Shown: positions 53,541-62,487, counted from the stretch's first letter. The stretch is 64,000 nt of DNA from Bradyrhizobium sp. Ash2021 (GCF_031202265.1 NZ_CP100605.1:124001-188000); one strand, 5' to 3'. Made by a program: numbers and translations. Notes: generated by a model from the sequence alone, not told the origin.

Positions 53541-54368
53541 TTAGGCCGCCGCGCGGAGCGGCGGAAGATCGAAGTAGGCTTGATCCGGGGTCATGTCGTC
53601 AAGACTCGAATGAGGACGTCGGCCGTTGTAAAAGTCGAGATACCGGCCGATCGAATGTCGCGCCTCGCCGACGGTTTCGTAGGCTCGCAGATAGACCTCC
53701 TCGTATTTGACGCTGCGCCACAGCCGTTCGACGAACACATTGTCCCGCCAGGCCCCTTTGCCATCCATGCTGATGGCGATGCCATTGCTGGCGAGCAGGC
53801 CGGTGAACGCCGCGCCGGTGAACTGAGAGCCCTGATCGGTGTTGAAGATGTCCGGCTTGCCGTGGCGAGCCAAGGCATCTTCCAGGGTCTCGACGCAGAA
53901 GGCCGCCTCCATCGTGATCGACAGCCGCCACGACAGAACACGACGTGTCGCCCAGTCCAGCACCACGGCGAGATAGACGAAGCCGTGCGCCATCGGAATG
54001 TACGTGATGTCCATGGCCCAGACCTGGTTCGGCCGCCGGATCTCGATGCCGCGCAGCAGATACGGATAGATCTTGTGGCCGGGCTCGGGCTTGGTGGTGC
54101 GCGGACGGCGATAGAGCGCCTCTATCCCCATCCGCCGCATGAGCGTCTTCACATGCCGGCGGCCGATCTTGCACCCCTGCAAAGCCAGCAGGCCTCGCAA
54201 CATACGCGAACCGGCGAAGGGATACTCCAGGTGCAGCCGATCGAGACGCTGCATGATCTCGAGGTCGGCTGAAGAGACTGGACGCGGCAGATAGTACACG
54301 CTGCCGCGACTGACCTTCAAAATCTCTGCCTGCTTGGTGATCGACAGATCGTGCTTACGGTCGATCAT
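53541..54368 (-). CDS. IS3-family OrfB transposase, second type
   Basis: 275 residues: [20 protein letters not shown], the HTH_21 region, then [20 protein letters not shown] (Asp), [16 protein letters not shown] (Asp) and [20 protein letters not shown] (Glu), ending in the [17 protein letters not shown] box. The ATG overlaps the orfA stop. Intact. Confidence 0.95.
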   Translation of the reverse strand: MIDRKHDLSITKQAEILKVSRGSVYYLPRPVSSADLEIMQRLDRLHLEYPFAGSRMLRGLLALQGCKIGRRHVKTLMRRMGIEALYRRPRTTKPEPGHKIYPYLLRGIEIRRPNQVWAMDITYIPMAHGFVYLAVVLDWATRRVLSWRLSITMEAAFCVETLEDALARHGKPDIFNTDQGSQFTGAAFTGLLASNGIAISMDGKGAWRDNVFVERLWRSVKYEEVYLRAYETVGEARHSIGRYLDFYNGRRPHSSLDDMTPDQAYFDLPPLRAAA

Positions 54369-54673
54369 CGCTTTGCGCTCAGCAATCCCGCCTTGGTGAG
54401 CGCGCCTTCTAAAAAATCGTTCTCCAGCGTCAGCTCCCCGATCTTGGCATGCAGCGACTTCACATCGACCGCGGGCGTGGCCGGCGTCCCGCCCCCCGAT
54501 CCGAAAATATCAGAGGCGCCGCCCTCAAGCTGTGATTTCCAGGCCGTAATCTGATTGGGGTGAACGTCGAAATGCTCCGCCAGCTGGGCTATCGTCCGAT
54601 CGCCCTTGATGGCGGCCAGAGCCACCTTCGCCTTGAAGGCCGGTGAGTGGTTCCGCCGGGGTCGTCTGCTCAT
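54365..54673 (-). CDS. IS3-family OrfA, second type
   Basis: 102 residues: MSRRPRRNHSPAFKAKVALA, then the helix-turn-helix TIAQLAEHFDVHPNQITAWK and a C-terminal leucine-rich helix KSLHAKIGELTLENDFLEGA. It ends with [12 protein letters not shown] in an ATGA overlap with orfB. Confidence 0.93.
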   Translation of the reverse strand: MSRRPRRNHSPAFKAKVALAAIKGDRTIAQLAEHFDVHPNQITAWKSQLEGGASDIFGSGGGTPATPAVDVKSLHAKIGELTLENDFLEGALTKAGLLSAKR

Positions 54674-54923
54674 GGTCTCTCCTGTTCACGGCAATTATCG
54701 CCGCTGTCAGGCAGAAATTCCACTTATCGTTCTGTCCAGATTTCCGCGACCGGCTCTGAGGTCGGCCTCGGTCATGCTGGGCTGAAATGGGTCACGCGCG
54801 CTGGGATCATCCGTGAAGTGGCAATTATCGTCGATTTGGACTTTGCGCTGATCTCTCTGTATCGGCTTGGTTCTCTGAGTCGTCGCGTCCCGTGCGTGCT
54901 CCGTCCACATTGCCGCGACATGC

Positions 54924-54937
54924 TTGATCTAGATCAA
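54924..54937 (+). promoter_or_regulatory. FNR/FixK-type site upstream of the hydrolase and IalB genes
   Basis: TTGATCTAGATCAA is a perfect TTGAT-N4-ATCAA palindrome, 78 bases before the ATG at 55016. It is the best such site in the window. Confidence 0.7.
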
Positions 54938-55015
54938 AGGGGGCGTCGGTTCGTCGCGACACCCTTTCCCGATCGAATTGACCGCGCTGCGCGGCGACCG
55001 CTCGGAACGACCACC

Positions 55016-55904
55016 ATGCTTCGATCCCTTTGCCTGCTCATCGCCTGTTGTGCATCCACCATCCTGGCGACGCTGAGTCCTGGCAGGAGCGCGGACAATC
55101 GAACGTTGCTGCCGATCCAGGAAGAAGTCTGGGCGCTCCCGCTGACACAACCGACCTTCGCCTACGTGGTGCGTCCGGTTGGACCGGGACCGTTTCCGCT
55201 GGCGGTGATGAATCACGGCGTCTCCCTCAACGCGGGCGAGCGCGGCTTCTTCCCGCTAGTCGAGTTTCGCGATGCTGCGATGTGGTTTGCGCGCCCGCGG
55301 CTACCTGGTCGTGGCGCCAACCGGCTCAGGATACGGTGCAGCGGCTCTAGATCTACCGGAGCGTGGGCTGTTTTCAGTATTCTATTCAAAGATCGGCAGC
55401 TGCGACAATCCGAATTTCAGAGATGCGGGGATGGCAGTCGCCCTGCTTGACGAGTGGATCATCGACTACATGACCGATCAAAAATTCGCCGTGCCCAATA
55501 GTGCCATTGTCATCGGCCAGTCCGCAGGCGGCTGGGCGGCAATCGCGCTCTCGAGCCAGAACCCGCCTTCGGTGAAGGAAATCATCACCTTCGAAGCCGG
55601 ACGGGGCGGCCGCGTCGGCGGCAAGCCGAACAACAACTGCGCGCCCGATAAGCTCGTCGAGGCGACCGGCGAATTCGGGCGTACCGCCCGAGTACCGATG
55701 CTGTGGTTCTACGTCGAGAACGACACGTTCTTTGGACCGGAATTATCCAAACGAATGCATGCGGCCTACACCGCCGCGGGCGGCAATGCCGAATATCACC
55801 TGATGCCGCCGTTCGGCGGCGACGGGCATTTTTTCATCGATTCCGCCGAAGTCATTCCACTGTGGTCGCCTGTGGTGACCCAATTCCTGGATAAACATCG
55901 ATAA
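55016..55904 (+). pseudogene. Exported alpha/beta-hydrolase (dienelactone hydrolase-like), one-base frameshift
   Basis: ATG 55016 starts a signal peptide (MLRSLCLLIACCASTILATL). The first part ends FPLVEFRDAAMWFAR. An extra base near 55295 breaks the frame; the second frame continues RGYLVVAPTGSGYGAAALDL, then the nucleophile elbow IVIGQSAGGWAAIALSS (Ser) and PFGGDGHFFIDS (His). All catalytic blocks are there. A FixK-type site lies upstream and ialB follows 16 bases downstream, so they probably form one operon. Confidence 0.8.
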
Positions 55905-55920
55905 TGCACGATGGAGGCCA

Positions 55921-56532
55921 ATGATGGGCAGTCGCCGCGCTTCGCAATTCTGCCCTCTCTCGACTTCACTGTTCGCCGCATTGTCGCTCCTGCTGTCGCC
56001 GAACCTCGCGGACGCTCAACAGGCCACACCGTCCGCGAGTGACCAGCCGCAGGCGGAAGTCGCGCCGCGCGGCCAGCGCAGCACGGTGCGCCAGATCAAA
56101 TATGGCGACTGGCAGAAATACTGCTTCAAGACACCCGGCACCAACCAGGTGTGCCGCACCACCATCTCCGGCAATTTTGACACAGGCCAAACCGCAGTGC
56201 GCGCCGATCTGATCGAGCGCGAGGGAGAAGGCAAGGTACGGCTGCAACTCTTCCTTCCGGTCGGACTGTACCTGCAGGCCGGCGTCAAGCTCACGGTGGA
56301 TCAGGGCAAGCCGCACCAAATCCCCTATGTCTGGTGCCTCACCAACACCTGCATCGCCGCCAACGTCGCCGACGCTGCGCTGATCCGCGAAATGGAGCAA
56401 GGACAGAACTTGCAGCTGGATGTCGTCGATTCAAGCGTGCAGAGCGTCAGCACCACGCTGTCGCTTGGCCAGTTCGCCTCCGTTCGCCACGGCGCGCCGG
56501 CACGGACGTTCGAGCAGGAGATCGATGAATAG
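55921..56532 (+). CDS. Invasion-associated locus B (IalB) family protein
   Basis: 203 residues, ATG 55921 after GGAGGCC. A signal peptide ends near ADAQQ. The mature domain has IKYGDWQKYCFKTPGTNQVC, then VRLQLFLPVGLYLQAGVKLT and YVWCLTNTCIAANVADAALI. The Cys pairs in QKYCFK/QVCR and VWCLTNTC are typical of IalB. IalB-family proteins are secreted or periplasmic and affect host-cell invasion in Bartonella; in rhizobia the role is unclear. It is intact and follows the frameshifted hydrolase. Confidence 0.9.
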   Translation: MMGSRRASQFCPLSTSLFAALSLLLSPNLADAQQATPSASDQPQAEVAPRGQRSTVRQIKYGDWQKYCFKTPGTNQVCRTTISGNFDTGQTAVRADLIEREGEGKVRLQLFLPVGLYLQAGVKLTVDQGKPHQIPYVWCLTNTCIAANVADAALIREMEQGQNLQLDVVDSSVQSVSTTLSLGQFASVRHGAPARTFEQEIDE

Positions 56533-56545
56533 GTCGCGGTGAAGC

Positions 56546-56713
56546 TCAGGCCAATCCACTGGATGCGCGCTCAATCGGCTCGATCAGCGACTTGGCGGCG
56601 AACGGCTTGGTGAGATGGGCGAGACATCCGGACTCGATCGCAGCCATCCGCGCCGCGGGATTATCCCTTCCCGTGATGTAGATGACCGGGGGGCTTTGGC
56701 TATCGACCTTGGG
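56546..56713 (-). pseudogene. Receiver-domain C-terminal fragment
   Basis: The minus strand gives VDSQSPPVIYITGRDNPAAR, then MAAIESGCLAHLTKPFAAKS and LIEPIERA with a stop at 56546. YITGR holds the switch Thr and LTKPF the conserved Lys of response regulators. The acidic half of the domain has been lost. Confidence 0.8.
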
Positions 56714-56724
56714 GATGGTGCGCG

Positions 56725-56898
56725 GCTGCGGCCGGAGCCTTGATCGTTGGCACTCTCGTCACCGGCGCCTATTACGGATCGTATCCCGCTTATGGCGGCG
56801 GCTACGCCTATGAAGGCTGCTATCCCAACGGGTACGGATACGGCGGATATTCGCAGACTTATTACGGGAGTCCGTATCACCACGATTACGGCTGGTAG
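56725..56898 (+). pseudogene. Gly/Tyr-rich exported protein, C-terminal fragment
   Basis: The frame reads AAGALIVGTLVTGAYYGSYP, then AYGGGYAYEGCYPNGYGYGG and YYGSPYHHDYGW before TAG. Such Gly/Tyr-rich tails follow a signal peptide in many small rhizobial proteins. The signal and start are absent here, and the piece is joined to the receiver fragment. Confidence 0.6.
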
Positions 56899-57026
56899 CA
56901 TCGATTGCCTTCGCAGGCCGCACGATAGCTCGTGCAAAAGGGCCTGCGCTCCGACGAGGCGGCCCCGGCCCCAATCTCCTCCCGACGCGGGGCCGTCTCG
57001 AAGGGCCTTCTCAGCCTGATGATGGC

Positions 57027-58721
57027 TCAGCCGGCGAAGACCACCACCATCACCGAGCCCCAGGTCGTCAGCAGGATGTTCGCGATCGGATAGGCGGGCG
57101 TATAGCCCAGTACCGGAACGGGGCTCCCCGCCCGCTCCTGGAGCGCCGCCATCGCTGCCGTCACCGTCTGTGCGCCGGTCAAACCGCCGAGCAGAAGGAT
57201 CGGGTTCATGCGCAACACGAAATGGCCAAAGCAGAACCCGACGATCTGCGGCAGCAAGGTTACGATCATGCCACCCAGCAGCAAGCCGATACCTGACTCC
57301 CGGAGCGCGGAGAGGAAAATCGGCCCGGCATGAATCCCGGTGAGCCCGACGAAAGCCGCCAACCCGAGCGATGTCATGAGGCTGATGGCGCCGTCGGGGA
57401 TCCGGCCAAACGTCGGGTAACGCGTGCGGAGATAACCGACCAGAAGTCCGGCGAGCAGCGTGCCGACGCTCGTGCTCAGTGTGAGCCTGACGCCACCAAT
57501 TGAAAAACTCACGAGAACGCCAACGAGGCCCCCGAGGAAAATAGCGAGCCCCAACACGATGAAATCGATGCTTGTGCTGGGCGCAATGATGACGCCGATG
57601 CTCTTGGCCCCGTTCTGCACGACCGGTTCGGGTCCGACGATGCGAAGCAGATCGCCGAGCTGCAGGACGACGCCGGCCGCGACGGGAATCTCCTGACGAC
57701 CCCGGCTCAACGAGCGTAGATAGAGGCCGCGCGTCCAGTTCTCTCGTGAAGCATCTTCGAGTGTCATCCCCGCAAGCTTCGGATTGATCAGGAAGACATC
57801 GGCGGAGATCAGGGGAATGTCCAGAAGCTCCCTGTCTTCCACCTCTTCGGCGCGAGGCCCGATCCATTCGACGATGATCTGGCGCGGGGCGGATAGCGCG
57901 ATGACATCGCCGGCCGCCAGGTTCATTCCAGGTTCGGCGTCGAGGACGCGGTCTCCGCGCCGGACGCGGTGAATGAACAAACGATGTTCCGGGATGCGGG
58001 CTTCCGCGGCAACGACGGTCGATCCAACGAGGGGCGACTGCGCATCCAATCGATAGGCGCGTAGCTCGAACTTCCGCCACGCGGAGGCCAGCCCTGGCTT
58101 GGCGCGTGTCATGCCGAGCGATTGCTCGAGCTTGAGCGCCTCCGCCCGCAGGTCGACCTTCAACAGCGCCGGGGCAATCTGGGTACAGAAGAGGATCACA
58201 CCCGCATAACCGAAGACGTAACAGACCGCATCCGCCACCGCGATGTGCGAGATGAACAGCGCACGCTCCGCCTCGGACACCGCCAACCCGTTGACCGCGT
58301 CGGTCGCCGTGCCCATGGCGGCGCTCTGGCTGAGCGCCCCCGACATGAGTCCCGCGGCAAATCCCGGATCCAGTTCCAGCACACGCGAAATCACGATGGC
58401 GGCCGCAAGGCCGGTGAAGCATACGACGAGGGCCAGCAGCATCGGTTTCAGCCCGTCGCGCTTCATCGCCGCCACGAACTGCGGACCGACGGAATAGCCG
58501 ACTCCAAACAGGAACAGCAGGAACAGGAACGATTTTGTCATGCTGGAGACGGGAACGTGCGCGAAGTCACCCACCACCAATCCGGCAAAAAGCGCGCCCG
58601 TGACCGGGCCGAGACTGAACGTGCCGATCCTGAAACTACCGATCCAGTAGCCCGCGGCGATCACCAGGAACAGCGCGAGCTCCGGATAACGGACGAGAAA
58701 CTGCTCCAGCCAGGTCAGCAT
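57027..58721 (-). CDS. AspT/YidE-YbjL-type antiporter
   Basis: 564 residues. N-terminal membrane half ([20 protein letters not shown] onwards, with [18 protein letters not shown] and [20 protein letters not shown]), two cytosolic TrkA-C domains around residues 205-370 ([20 protein letters not shown] and [13 protein letters not shown]), and a second membrane half ending [32 protein letters not shown] and [13 protein letters not shown] are the paired helix hairpins of the aspartate:alanine exchanger family. The substrate is not assured. Its start lies 14 bases after the end of a deleted second copy. Confidence 0.92.
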   Translation of the reverse strand: MLTWLEQFLVRYPELALFLVIAAGYWIGSFRIGTFSLGPVTGALFAGLVVGDFAHVPVSSMTKSFLFLLFLFGVGYSVGPQFVAAMKRDGLKPMLLALVVCFTGLAAAIVISRVLELDPGFAAGLMSGALSQSAAMGTATDAVNGLAVSEAERALFISHIAVADAVCYVFGYAGVILFCTQIAPALLKVDLRAEALKLEQSLGMTRAKPGLASAWRKFELRAYRLDAQSPLVGSTVVAAEARIPEHRLFIHRVRRGDRVLDAEPGMNLAAGDVIALSAPRQIIVEWIGPRAEEVEDRELLDIPLISADVFLINPKLAGMTLEDASRENWTRGLYLRSLSRGRQEIPVAAGVVLQLGDLLRIVGPEPVVQNGAKSIGVIIAPSTSIDFIVLGLAIFLGGLVGVLVSFSIGGVRLTLSTSVGTLLAGLLVGYLRTRYPTFGRIPDGAISLMTSLGLAAFVGLTGIHAGPIFLSALRESGIGLLLGGMIVTLLPQIVGFCFGHFVLRMNPILLLGGLTGAQTVTAAMAALQERAGSPVPVLGYTPAYPIANILLTTWGSVMVVVFAG

Positions 58722-58734
58722 CGCGGGGCTGCGG

Positions 58735-58930
58735 CTATGTCATCAGCATGACCAGCACCATTCCCCAGATCGTCCTGGCCGATGATGACAGCGGCAATCA
58801 GGGTAGCAGTGACGGCCCCAAGGCCTAGGCCCTTGTAAGTGAAGGAGCCGAAATAGTAGCCCAAGGCCAGCGAGAGGAAGATCGCGATTTCCGGATAGCT
58901 CTTGAGCGTCTGGAAGAACCAATTGATCAT
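58735..58930 (-). pseudogene. Second AspT-type antiporter, almost wholly deleted
   Basis: The N-terminus [20 protein letters not shown] with [10 protein letters not shown] and [14 protein letters not shown] is that of an AspT-type protein. Directly after it, in another frame, comes [11 protein letters not shown] and a stop at 58735, which corresponds to the last residues of the family. About 500 residues between are missing. The open frame instead reads [12 protein letters not shown] and ends at 58715. Confidence 0.8.
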
Positions 58931-59070
58931 GATTTCACCTGTTCATGCTATCCCAAAGCGTCGGCACGCGCCCGCTTCGGCCCGGCGCCAAACAGCGGGC
59001 CGAAGAAGAACCAGCGGCGAGAACTGAAACCGCATCAGCCATGATCAGGCGACGGTTCACCGAGCGCCTG

Positions 59071-59084
59071 TTGATTTATGTCAA
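59071..59084 (-). promoter_or_regulatory. FNR/FixK-type site upstream of the AspT genes
   Basis: TTGATTTATGTCAA matches TTGA-N6-TCAA. It is 141 bases upstream of the start at 58930. Confidence 0.55.
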
Positions 59085-59204
59085 AGCGCTTCTCTGCGAC
59101 GTGACGATTCAGATGCCGCTTCTGAGGAAAGCACTCGGGCCGCCTCGCCGCGTGGCGGCGGCCGGCCGGATGTCCCGTGACACCGCCGCCGGAGTTTGAA
59201 AGCC

Positions 59205-59218
59205 TTGAGATAGATCAA
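59205..59218 (-). promoter_or_regulatory. Second FNR/FixK-type site
   Basis: TTGAGATAGATCAA matches TTGA-N6-TCAA. It lies 275 bases upstream of 58930 and may serve the same promoter region. Confidence 0.5.
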
Positions 59219-59406
59219 GGAGCGCAGCCAGCCCTCTTTGATTCTGCGGAATTGAAAAGGCAAGGAGCTCGATCGGGCTCCATTTCAACAGGTTGCGCAG
59301 CTCGGGAGCGTCACATGGAGTGGAGTGCGGATTCGGCTTCAGCCGACGGATGACGAAGTAAGGCTATCCGATCGCGCCATCGCGCTCATCGACCGCCAAA
59401 CGTGAT

Positions 59407-59592
59407 CTAGTCTTCGTCCGGCTCGCGCACGACCGGCGGTTCGTCGGCGCGGTCCTCTTCGTCCTCTTCCTCTTCGTCCTCGTCGTCTCCGTCTTCATTA
59501 GGATCTCGGGGCGGCATCGTGTTGCCCATGATCACGAAGGGACTCCAGTCGATCAACCTGGCGGAAAATTCCTCGGGGATGTGGGGGGTCAT
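59407..59592 (-). CDS. Small acidic protein (61 aa)
   Basis: ATG 59592 follows GAGGAGCAACGCC. The protein begins MTPHIPEEFSARLIDWSPFV with IMGNTMPPRDP, then a run of Asp/Glu (more than twenty acidic residues) and ends VVREPDED. Similar acidic small proteins occur in Bradyrhizobium. It may bind basic partners; the function is unknown. Confidence 0.7.
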   Translation of the reverse strand: MTPHIPEEFSARLIDWSPFVIMGNTMPPRDPNEDGDDEDEEEEDEEDRADEPPVVREPDED

Positions 59593-59723
59593 GGCGTTGC
59601 TCCTCGGGTGTGGACCCTGGGGATTTTACCCCTTCTCGCTGCAAGGTGGACATTGATCAAGCCGCGCTTGCCAGAGCATACCGCGTATTGGCGTCAGCTG
59701 GCTTGCGGCAACTGGCAGTCGGC

Positions 59724-59909
59724 TCACTTCGCCGGCGGCCGCAGCGGGCTGTTCAGCCAGCCCTGCGCCTCGGGAGATAACATGGGATCCAGATCGTCGC
59801 AGTCGGCGCAGCGGAATTGCTCCCGTCCGCCCTCGTCCGACGCAGAGACTAGCTTCATCGGCTTGCCGCATGCCGGACAAGGCTTCAGCCTCGGATAGGG
59901 ATTCGCCAT
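59724..59909 (-). CDS. Small zinc-ribbon protein (61 aa)
   Basis: MANPYPRLKPCPACGKPMKL is followed by REQFRCADCDDLDPMLSPEA and ends WLNSPLRPPAK. The CPAC and CADC knuckles fit a single zinc site. It shares the layout and the WxxSPLRPP ending with the protein at 62488 and, more loosely, with the one at 7043. Confidence 0.75.
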   Translation of the reverse strand: MANPYPRLKPCPACGKPMKLVSASDEGGREQFRCADCDDLDPMLSPEAQGWLNSPLRPPAK

Positions 59910-59987
59910 CGGACCTGCCCCGGTCGCAAGCGAGCATAATTCGTGGGAACCAGCGTTTCACAAACCCGCGACGGCCGCCACGAAAAT

Positions 59988-60168
59988 CTATGGTGCCCGC
60001 CCCGTCGCTGCGCGGCGGACGGCTTCGTTGACCATCGCCCGGTCGCGCCGGTCTTCCGGAGAGAGCTCCATCACCGCGTCGTGGAATCCCCGCCGATATG
60101 GTCAGAGGGCTCTTCAGCGGCTTTTCGGCCCACTCCCACCAGAGGTCGAATGCGTCCTTCTCGCTCAT
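59988..60168 (-). pseudogene. Small protein, one-base frameshift
   Basis: ATG 60168 gives MSEKDAFDLWWEWAEKPLKS with PLTISAGI. The continuation in the next frame, HDAVMELSPEDRRDRAMVNE with AVRRAATGRAP and a stop at 59988, completes a sensible protein. One extra base near 60085 is implied (total 181 nt). The function is unknown. Confidence 0.6.
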
Positions 60169-60273
60169 AAAGCTTCTCCCGTCCCGTGAGGGTGAAACGC
60201 TGCAGAAGCTCGGCGGCCTTGACGGCAACGCCCGAAATATACTGGAGTTCGGCCTCCATTGTTGGGGTGGCTT

Positions 60274-60482
60274 ATGGACGAGGAGTTCGACAGACAGGAG
60301 GCGCAGCGCGTCCGCGATCTGGCCGGCAAGGCCGAACCGTTCACCAGGAAGCGGCTGCTGGATTTGGCCGAGCGGTACGACACAAGGGCGGCAAACCATC
60401 TCGGGCCTCGCGGATCATCGAGCGGCCGCTGCCGATTCCAAACGTGAGCCCGGCGCGACACTGGCAGTCGGGAGAAGCATGA
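60274..60482 (+). pseudogene. Small helical protein, probably frameshifted
   Basis: ATG 60274: MDEEFDRQEAQRVRDLAGKA, then EPFTRKRLLDLAERYDTRAA. The last part in the next frame, PSRASRIIERPLPIPNVSP, stops at 60482 and overlaps the following ATG. The open frame itself ends at 60447 with a Ser/Arg-rich tail. Similar RLL-x-LA-x-RY proteins are common small rhizobial proteins. Confidence 0.5.
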
Positions 60483-60625
60483 AGAAGCCGAGGCCCGTCG
60501 AGATCAGATGCGACGCCTGCGACGGCACCGGCTTCCCTCCGGTGAAGGAGCCCGAACCTGGTCGCAAAATCTATCCCGCGCCCTGCAGGAAATGCGGCGG
60601 CAAGGGACGGATAGCCAAGTCCTAA
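60479..60625 (+). CDS. Small DnaJ-type zinc-finger-like protein (48 aa)
   Basis: ATG 60479 overlaps the stop of the preceding frame (ATGA). MKKPRPVEIRCDACDGTGFP is followed by KIYPAPCRKCGGKGRIAKS. CDACDGTG and CRKCGGKG match the CxxCxGxG repeats of the DnaJ cysteine-rich domain, here just two, enough for one zinc. A role in protein or RNA handling is possible. Confidence 0.75.
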   Translation: MKKPRPVEIRCDACDGTGFPPVKEPEPGRKIYPAPCRKCGGKGRIAKS

Positions 60626-60867
60626 CCCTCCTTGAGGACGGACTTGACCTCCCGAACGGGCCAGCTTTCGCCCGCGGGGATGACGCGCACCGTACCGCCT
60701 CCGCCGACCAGCGCATGCGAACTCACCTCGTCCTCGACGGTGACGACCGAGAGCTCGGTCTCGGGCTTCCAGTTCAGCGTGACGTCGAGGTCGTCGGGGA
60801 AGATCTGCCAGCGCGAGCCGTCGTCCAGTTCGACGAGGTGGCTCTCGGAATGGGATCGGATCTTCAT
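60622..60867 (-). CDS. Hypothetical protein (81 aa)
   Basis: MKIRSHSESHLVELDDGSRW with QIFPDDLDVTLNWKPETEL and VTVEDEVSSHALVGGGGTVR. It is beta-rich and soluble. It converges with the zinc-finger gene and overlaps its end by 4 bases. Similar small proteins with a LDDGS-x-W-x-IFP-x-D pattern occur in rhizobia. The function is unknown. Confidence 0.7.
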   Translation of the reverse strand: MKIRSHSESHLVELDDGSRWQIFPDDLDVTLNWKPETELSVVTVEDEVSSHALVGGGGTVRVIPAGESWPVREVKSVLKEG

Positions 60868-61058
60868 CGCTTCCTCGCCTGGGCGGAAGCGACGTCGGTT
60901 TCGAGGTCATCGGCCATGCAAGACAACGGCGGCCGCATGGCCCAGTTCCGGACGATCCGCCGCCGCGGGACAGATGAAACAACCGGGGGCCGGCCGTGTT
61001 TAGCAGGCATGGGAAATGCTTTTTTGGCTATTCGGATTTTCGTGAGGAATCTCTGGAT

Positions 61059-61682
61059 CTATATTGCCCGGCGGACCAGAAGGGGATCGTCATCTTCCTT
61101 GCTTCCGGCAGTCGGAATGACCTTGAGGATCGCCTGCCAGGCGTGCGCGGCTTCTGCAATGCCGAAGCTGGTGTCCATGGCCTCAATGAAGACGCGGGTT
61201 CCGAATACATCGAGGTTGATCCGCCGCATACCCCTCAGTGCATCGCGTCCGTCGGCGTCGTCCATCAGGACGACGATGGTCTGTCGGGGCTGGATCTTTC
61301 CTCGAAAGCTCTTCAGGGTTTGGATGATGCTGGCCTCACCAAGGTCGTGGGCGTCGGGCTTAGCCAGAGGGTCTGCCCCACGCGCCTTCCAGGCCTCGAG
61401 CGCAAGTTTGTAAGTCTCGAAAGTCTTGGTCTCTACCCGACGGATCCGGAACTTGTTCGTTTCGATCCATGAACGAGCATAGGCAAGCCAACGGCTCCGC
61501 GGGTCCGCATCCGACTCTGGATCGCGCGTGACTTCCTCCATGACCATGTCGGTCATCCAAATCGTGCCGCATGGCTCCATTAGCCAATCCAGCCTTTCGA
61601 TCGCCGATAGCATCACCACCGGCGAGGCATCCATGATGAGGAAGATCGGATCCTTTTCGCTTAGCGCTCCCTGGGGGCTCAT
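61059..61682 (-). CDS. PIN-domain toxin candidate
   Basis: 207 residues, longer than the usual 130-150 for VapC-type toxins. PIN-type acidic residues can be assigned: Asp in IMDASPVVML near residue 18, Glu in DAHDLGEASIIQ near 118 and Asp in VLMDDADGRDAL near 141. The start ATGA overlaps the stop of the upstream antitoxin-like gene, so the two are translationally coupled. PIN toxins cleave tRNA or other RNA with Mg2+. The extra C-terminal 60 residues are unexplained. The gene is intact. Confidence 0.8.
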   Translation of the reverse strand: MSPQGALSEKDPIFLIMDASPVVMLSAIERLDWLMEPCGTIWMTDMVMEEVTRDPESDADPRSRWLAYARSWIETNKFRIRRVETKTFETYKLALEAWKARGADPLAKPDAHDLGEASIIQTLKSFRGKIQPRQTIVVLMDDADGRDALRGMRRINLDVFGTRVFIEAMDTSFGIAEAAHAWQAILKVIPTAGSKEDDDPLLVRRAI

Positions 61683-62032
61683 TTGGCGCCCCGAATGAAG
61701 TACCTGGCAAAGCGCTCGGCTTCACTGCGGACGACGTCTTGGTTCACGCCGCCGATCGCATCATGAGCCATATGAAGGACGGCTTCGACCGGATCCTCCT
61801 CGACGTATGCCAGCACATCCTCAGGTTCGGGACCAAGAATAGTTGGTTGCGCCGGAAGCGCCTCCACGGGAATTTCCTCATCGGCCGCAGCCATCAAACG
61901 GCAGAATTCCTCGACAGACATCATCACGGCGCGGGGTTTCCCGTGGCTTCGGATGACCACCGGCGCCTGGGCGGCAGCCCGCTGGATTTCGCCCGACTGC
62001 TGCTGGAGATCGAGAGAGGAAAAGGCGCGCAT
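61679..62032 (-). CDS. Phd/YefM-like antitoxin candidate
   Basis: 117 residues. MRAFSSLDLQQQSGEIQRAA, then PVVIRSHGKPRAVMMSVEEF is the Phd/YefM DNA-binding fold. The C-terminal part, about 60 residues (EALPAQPTILGPEPEDVLAY, then SEAERFARYFIRGAK), is likely to wrap the toxin. It precedes the PIN gene with a 4-base overlap, as in type II systems. A palindrome just upstream suggests autoregulation. Confidence 0.82.
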   Translation of the reverse strand: MRAFSSLDLQQQSGEIQRAAAQAPVVIRSHGKPRAVMMSVEEFCRLMAAADEEIPVEALPAQPTILGPEPEDVLAYVEEDPVEAVLHMAHDAIGGVNQDVVRSEAERFARYFIRGAK

Positions 62033-62047
62033 TGGTAACCCTCATTT

Positions 62048-62064
62048 ACACGTAAAATACGTGT
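62048..62064 (-). promoter_or_regulatory. Palindromic operator of the toxin-antitoxin operon
   Basis: ACACGTA-AAA-TACGTGT, a perfect 7-base inverted repeat, ends 16 bases before the antitoxin ATG at 62032. Its position fits an operator for the Phd/YefM-like protein. Confidence 0.65.
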
Positions 62065-62220
62065 TTTATGGAAAATGTCAATGCCCCTGAGAACTTCGTT
62101 CTCCGGAACCCCACACGATAATCCGGAAGGCCGCTTTTTTGACGGTGATAGGGTTGAGCCTTGCGCTGCTGATCGGAGCGAGCGCATCGGCCGTTCTGAG
62201 CGGCTTCCCCGGGAGCAGCC

Positions 62221-62397
62221 TCAGACCTGCTGCTGTGCTTTCAGATAGCGCAGCCCTTCGACCGCAAGCTGATGTTCGTCACCGGTTTTATCGGCGAGAA
62301 ACTGCGAGACCCGCTCTCGCGCGGAACTCTCCTCGTCCGGCGTCAAATTGACCATCAAGCCGTAGGCCTGCATCACCCGATCGATCACCGCTTCCAT
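62221..62397 (-). CDS. Small helical hypothetical protein (58 aa)
   Basis: Translated from the minus strand: MEAVIDRVMQAYGLMVNLTP, then DEESSARERVSQFLADKTGD and LAVEGLRYLKAQQQV. ATG 62397 is preceded by GGGGGGCAGG. The composition and helix pattern look like a real gene. It is too short for domain assignment. Confidence 0.6.
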   Translation of the reverse strand: MEAVIDRVMQAYGLMVNLTPDEESSARERVSQFLADKTGDEHQLAVEGLRYLKAQQQV

Positions 62398-62487
62398 CGC
62401 ACCTGCCCCCCGTCTTGAGCTAATGGAACCACTGGAACCAAGGGTCGATATCGGCGTTGGAACTGGAACTGCAAGGGGAGACGCGCG

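Larger units (their letters stand above)
53517..54729 (-). mobile_element. IS3-family element, second type
   Basis: Ends share CGATAAGTGGA...TCTGCC in inverted orientation (53519 and about 54724). It carries orfA and orfB on the minus strand with an ATGA overlap. It is inserted behind the SnoaL-like gene. The exact borders are uncertain by some bases. Confidence 0.8.
58931..59406. other. Regulatory region without a supported gene
   Basis: The stretch separates the AspT pair from the acidic small protein gene and contains two FixK-type sites (59071-59084 and 59205-59218). Frames on the plus strand are not convincing genes. Confidence 0.45.

Noticed and set aside
56584..58422. 612-codon minus-strand frame overlapping the AspT gene
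   Set aside because: Out-of-frame Arg/Ala-rich translation of the AspT gene; the true frame has membrane segments and family motifs.
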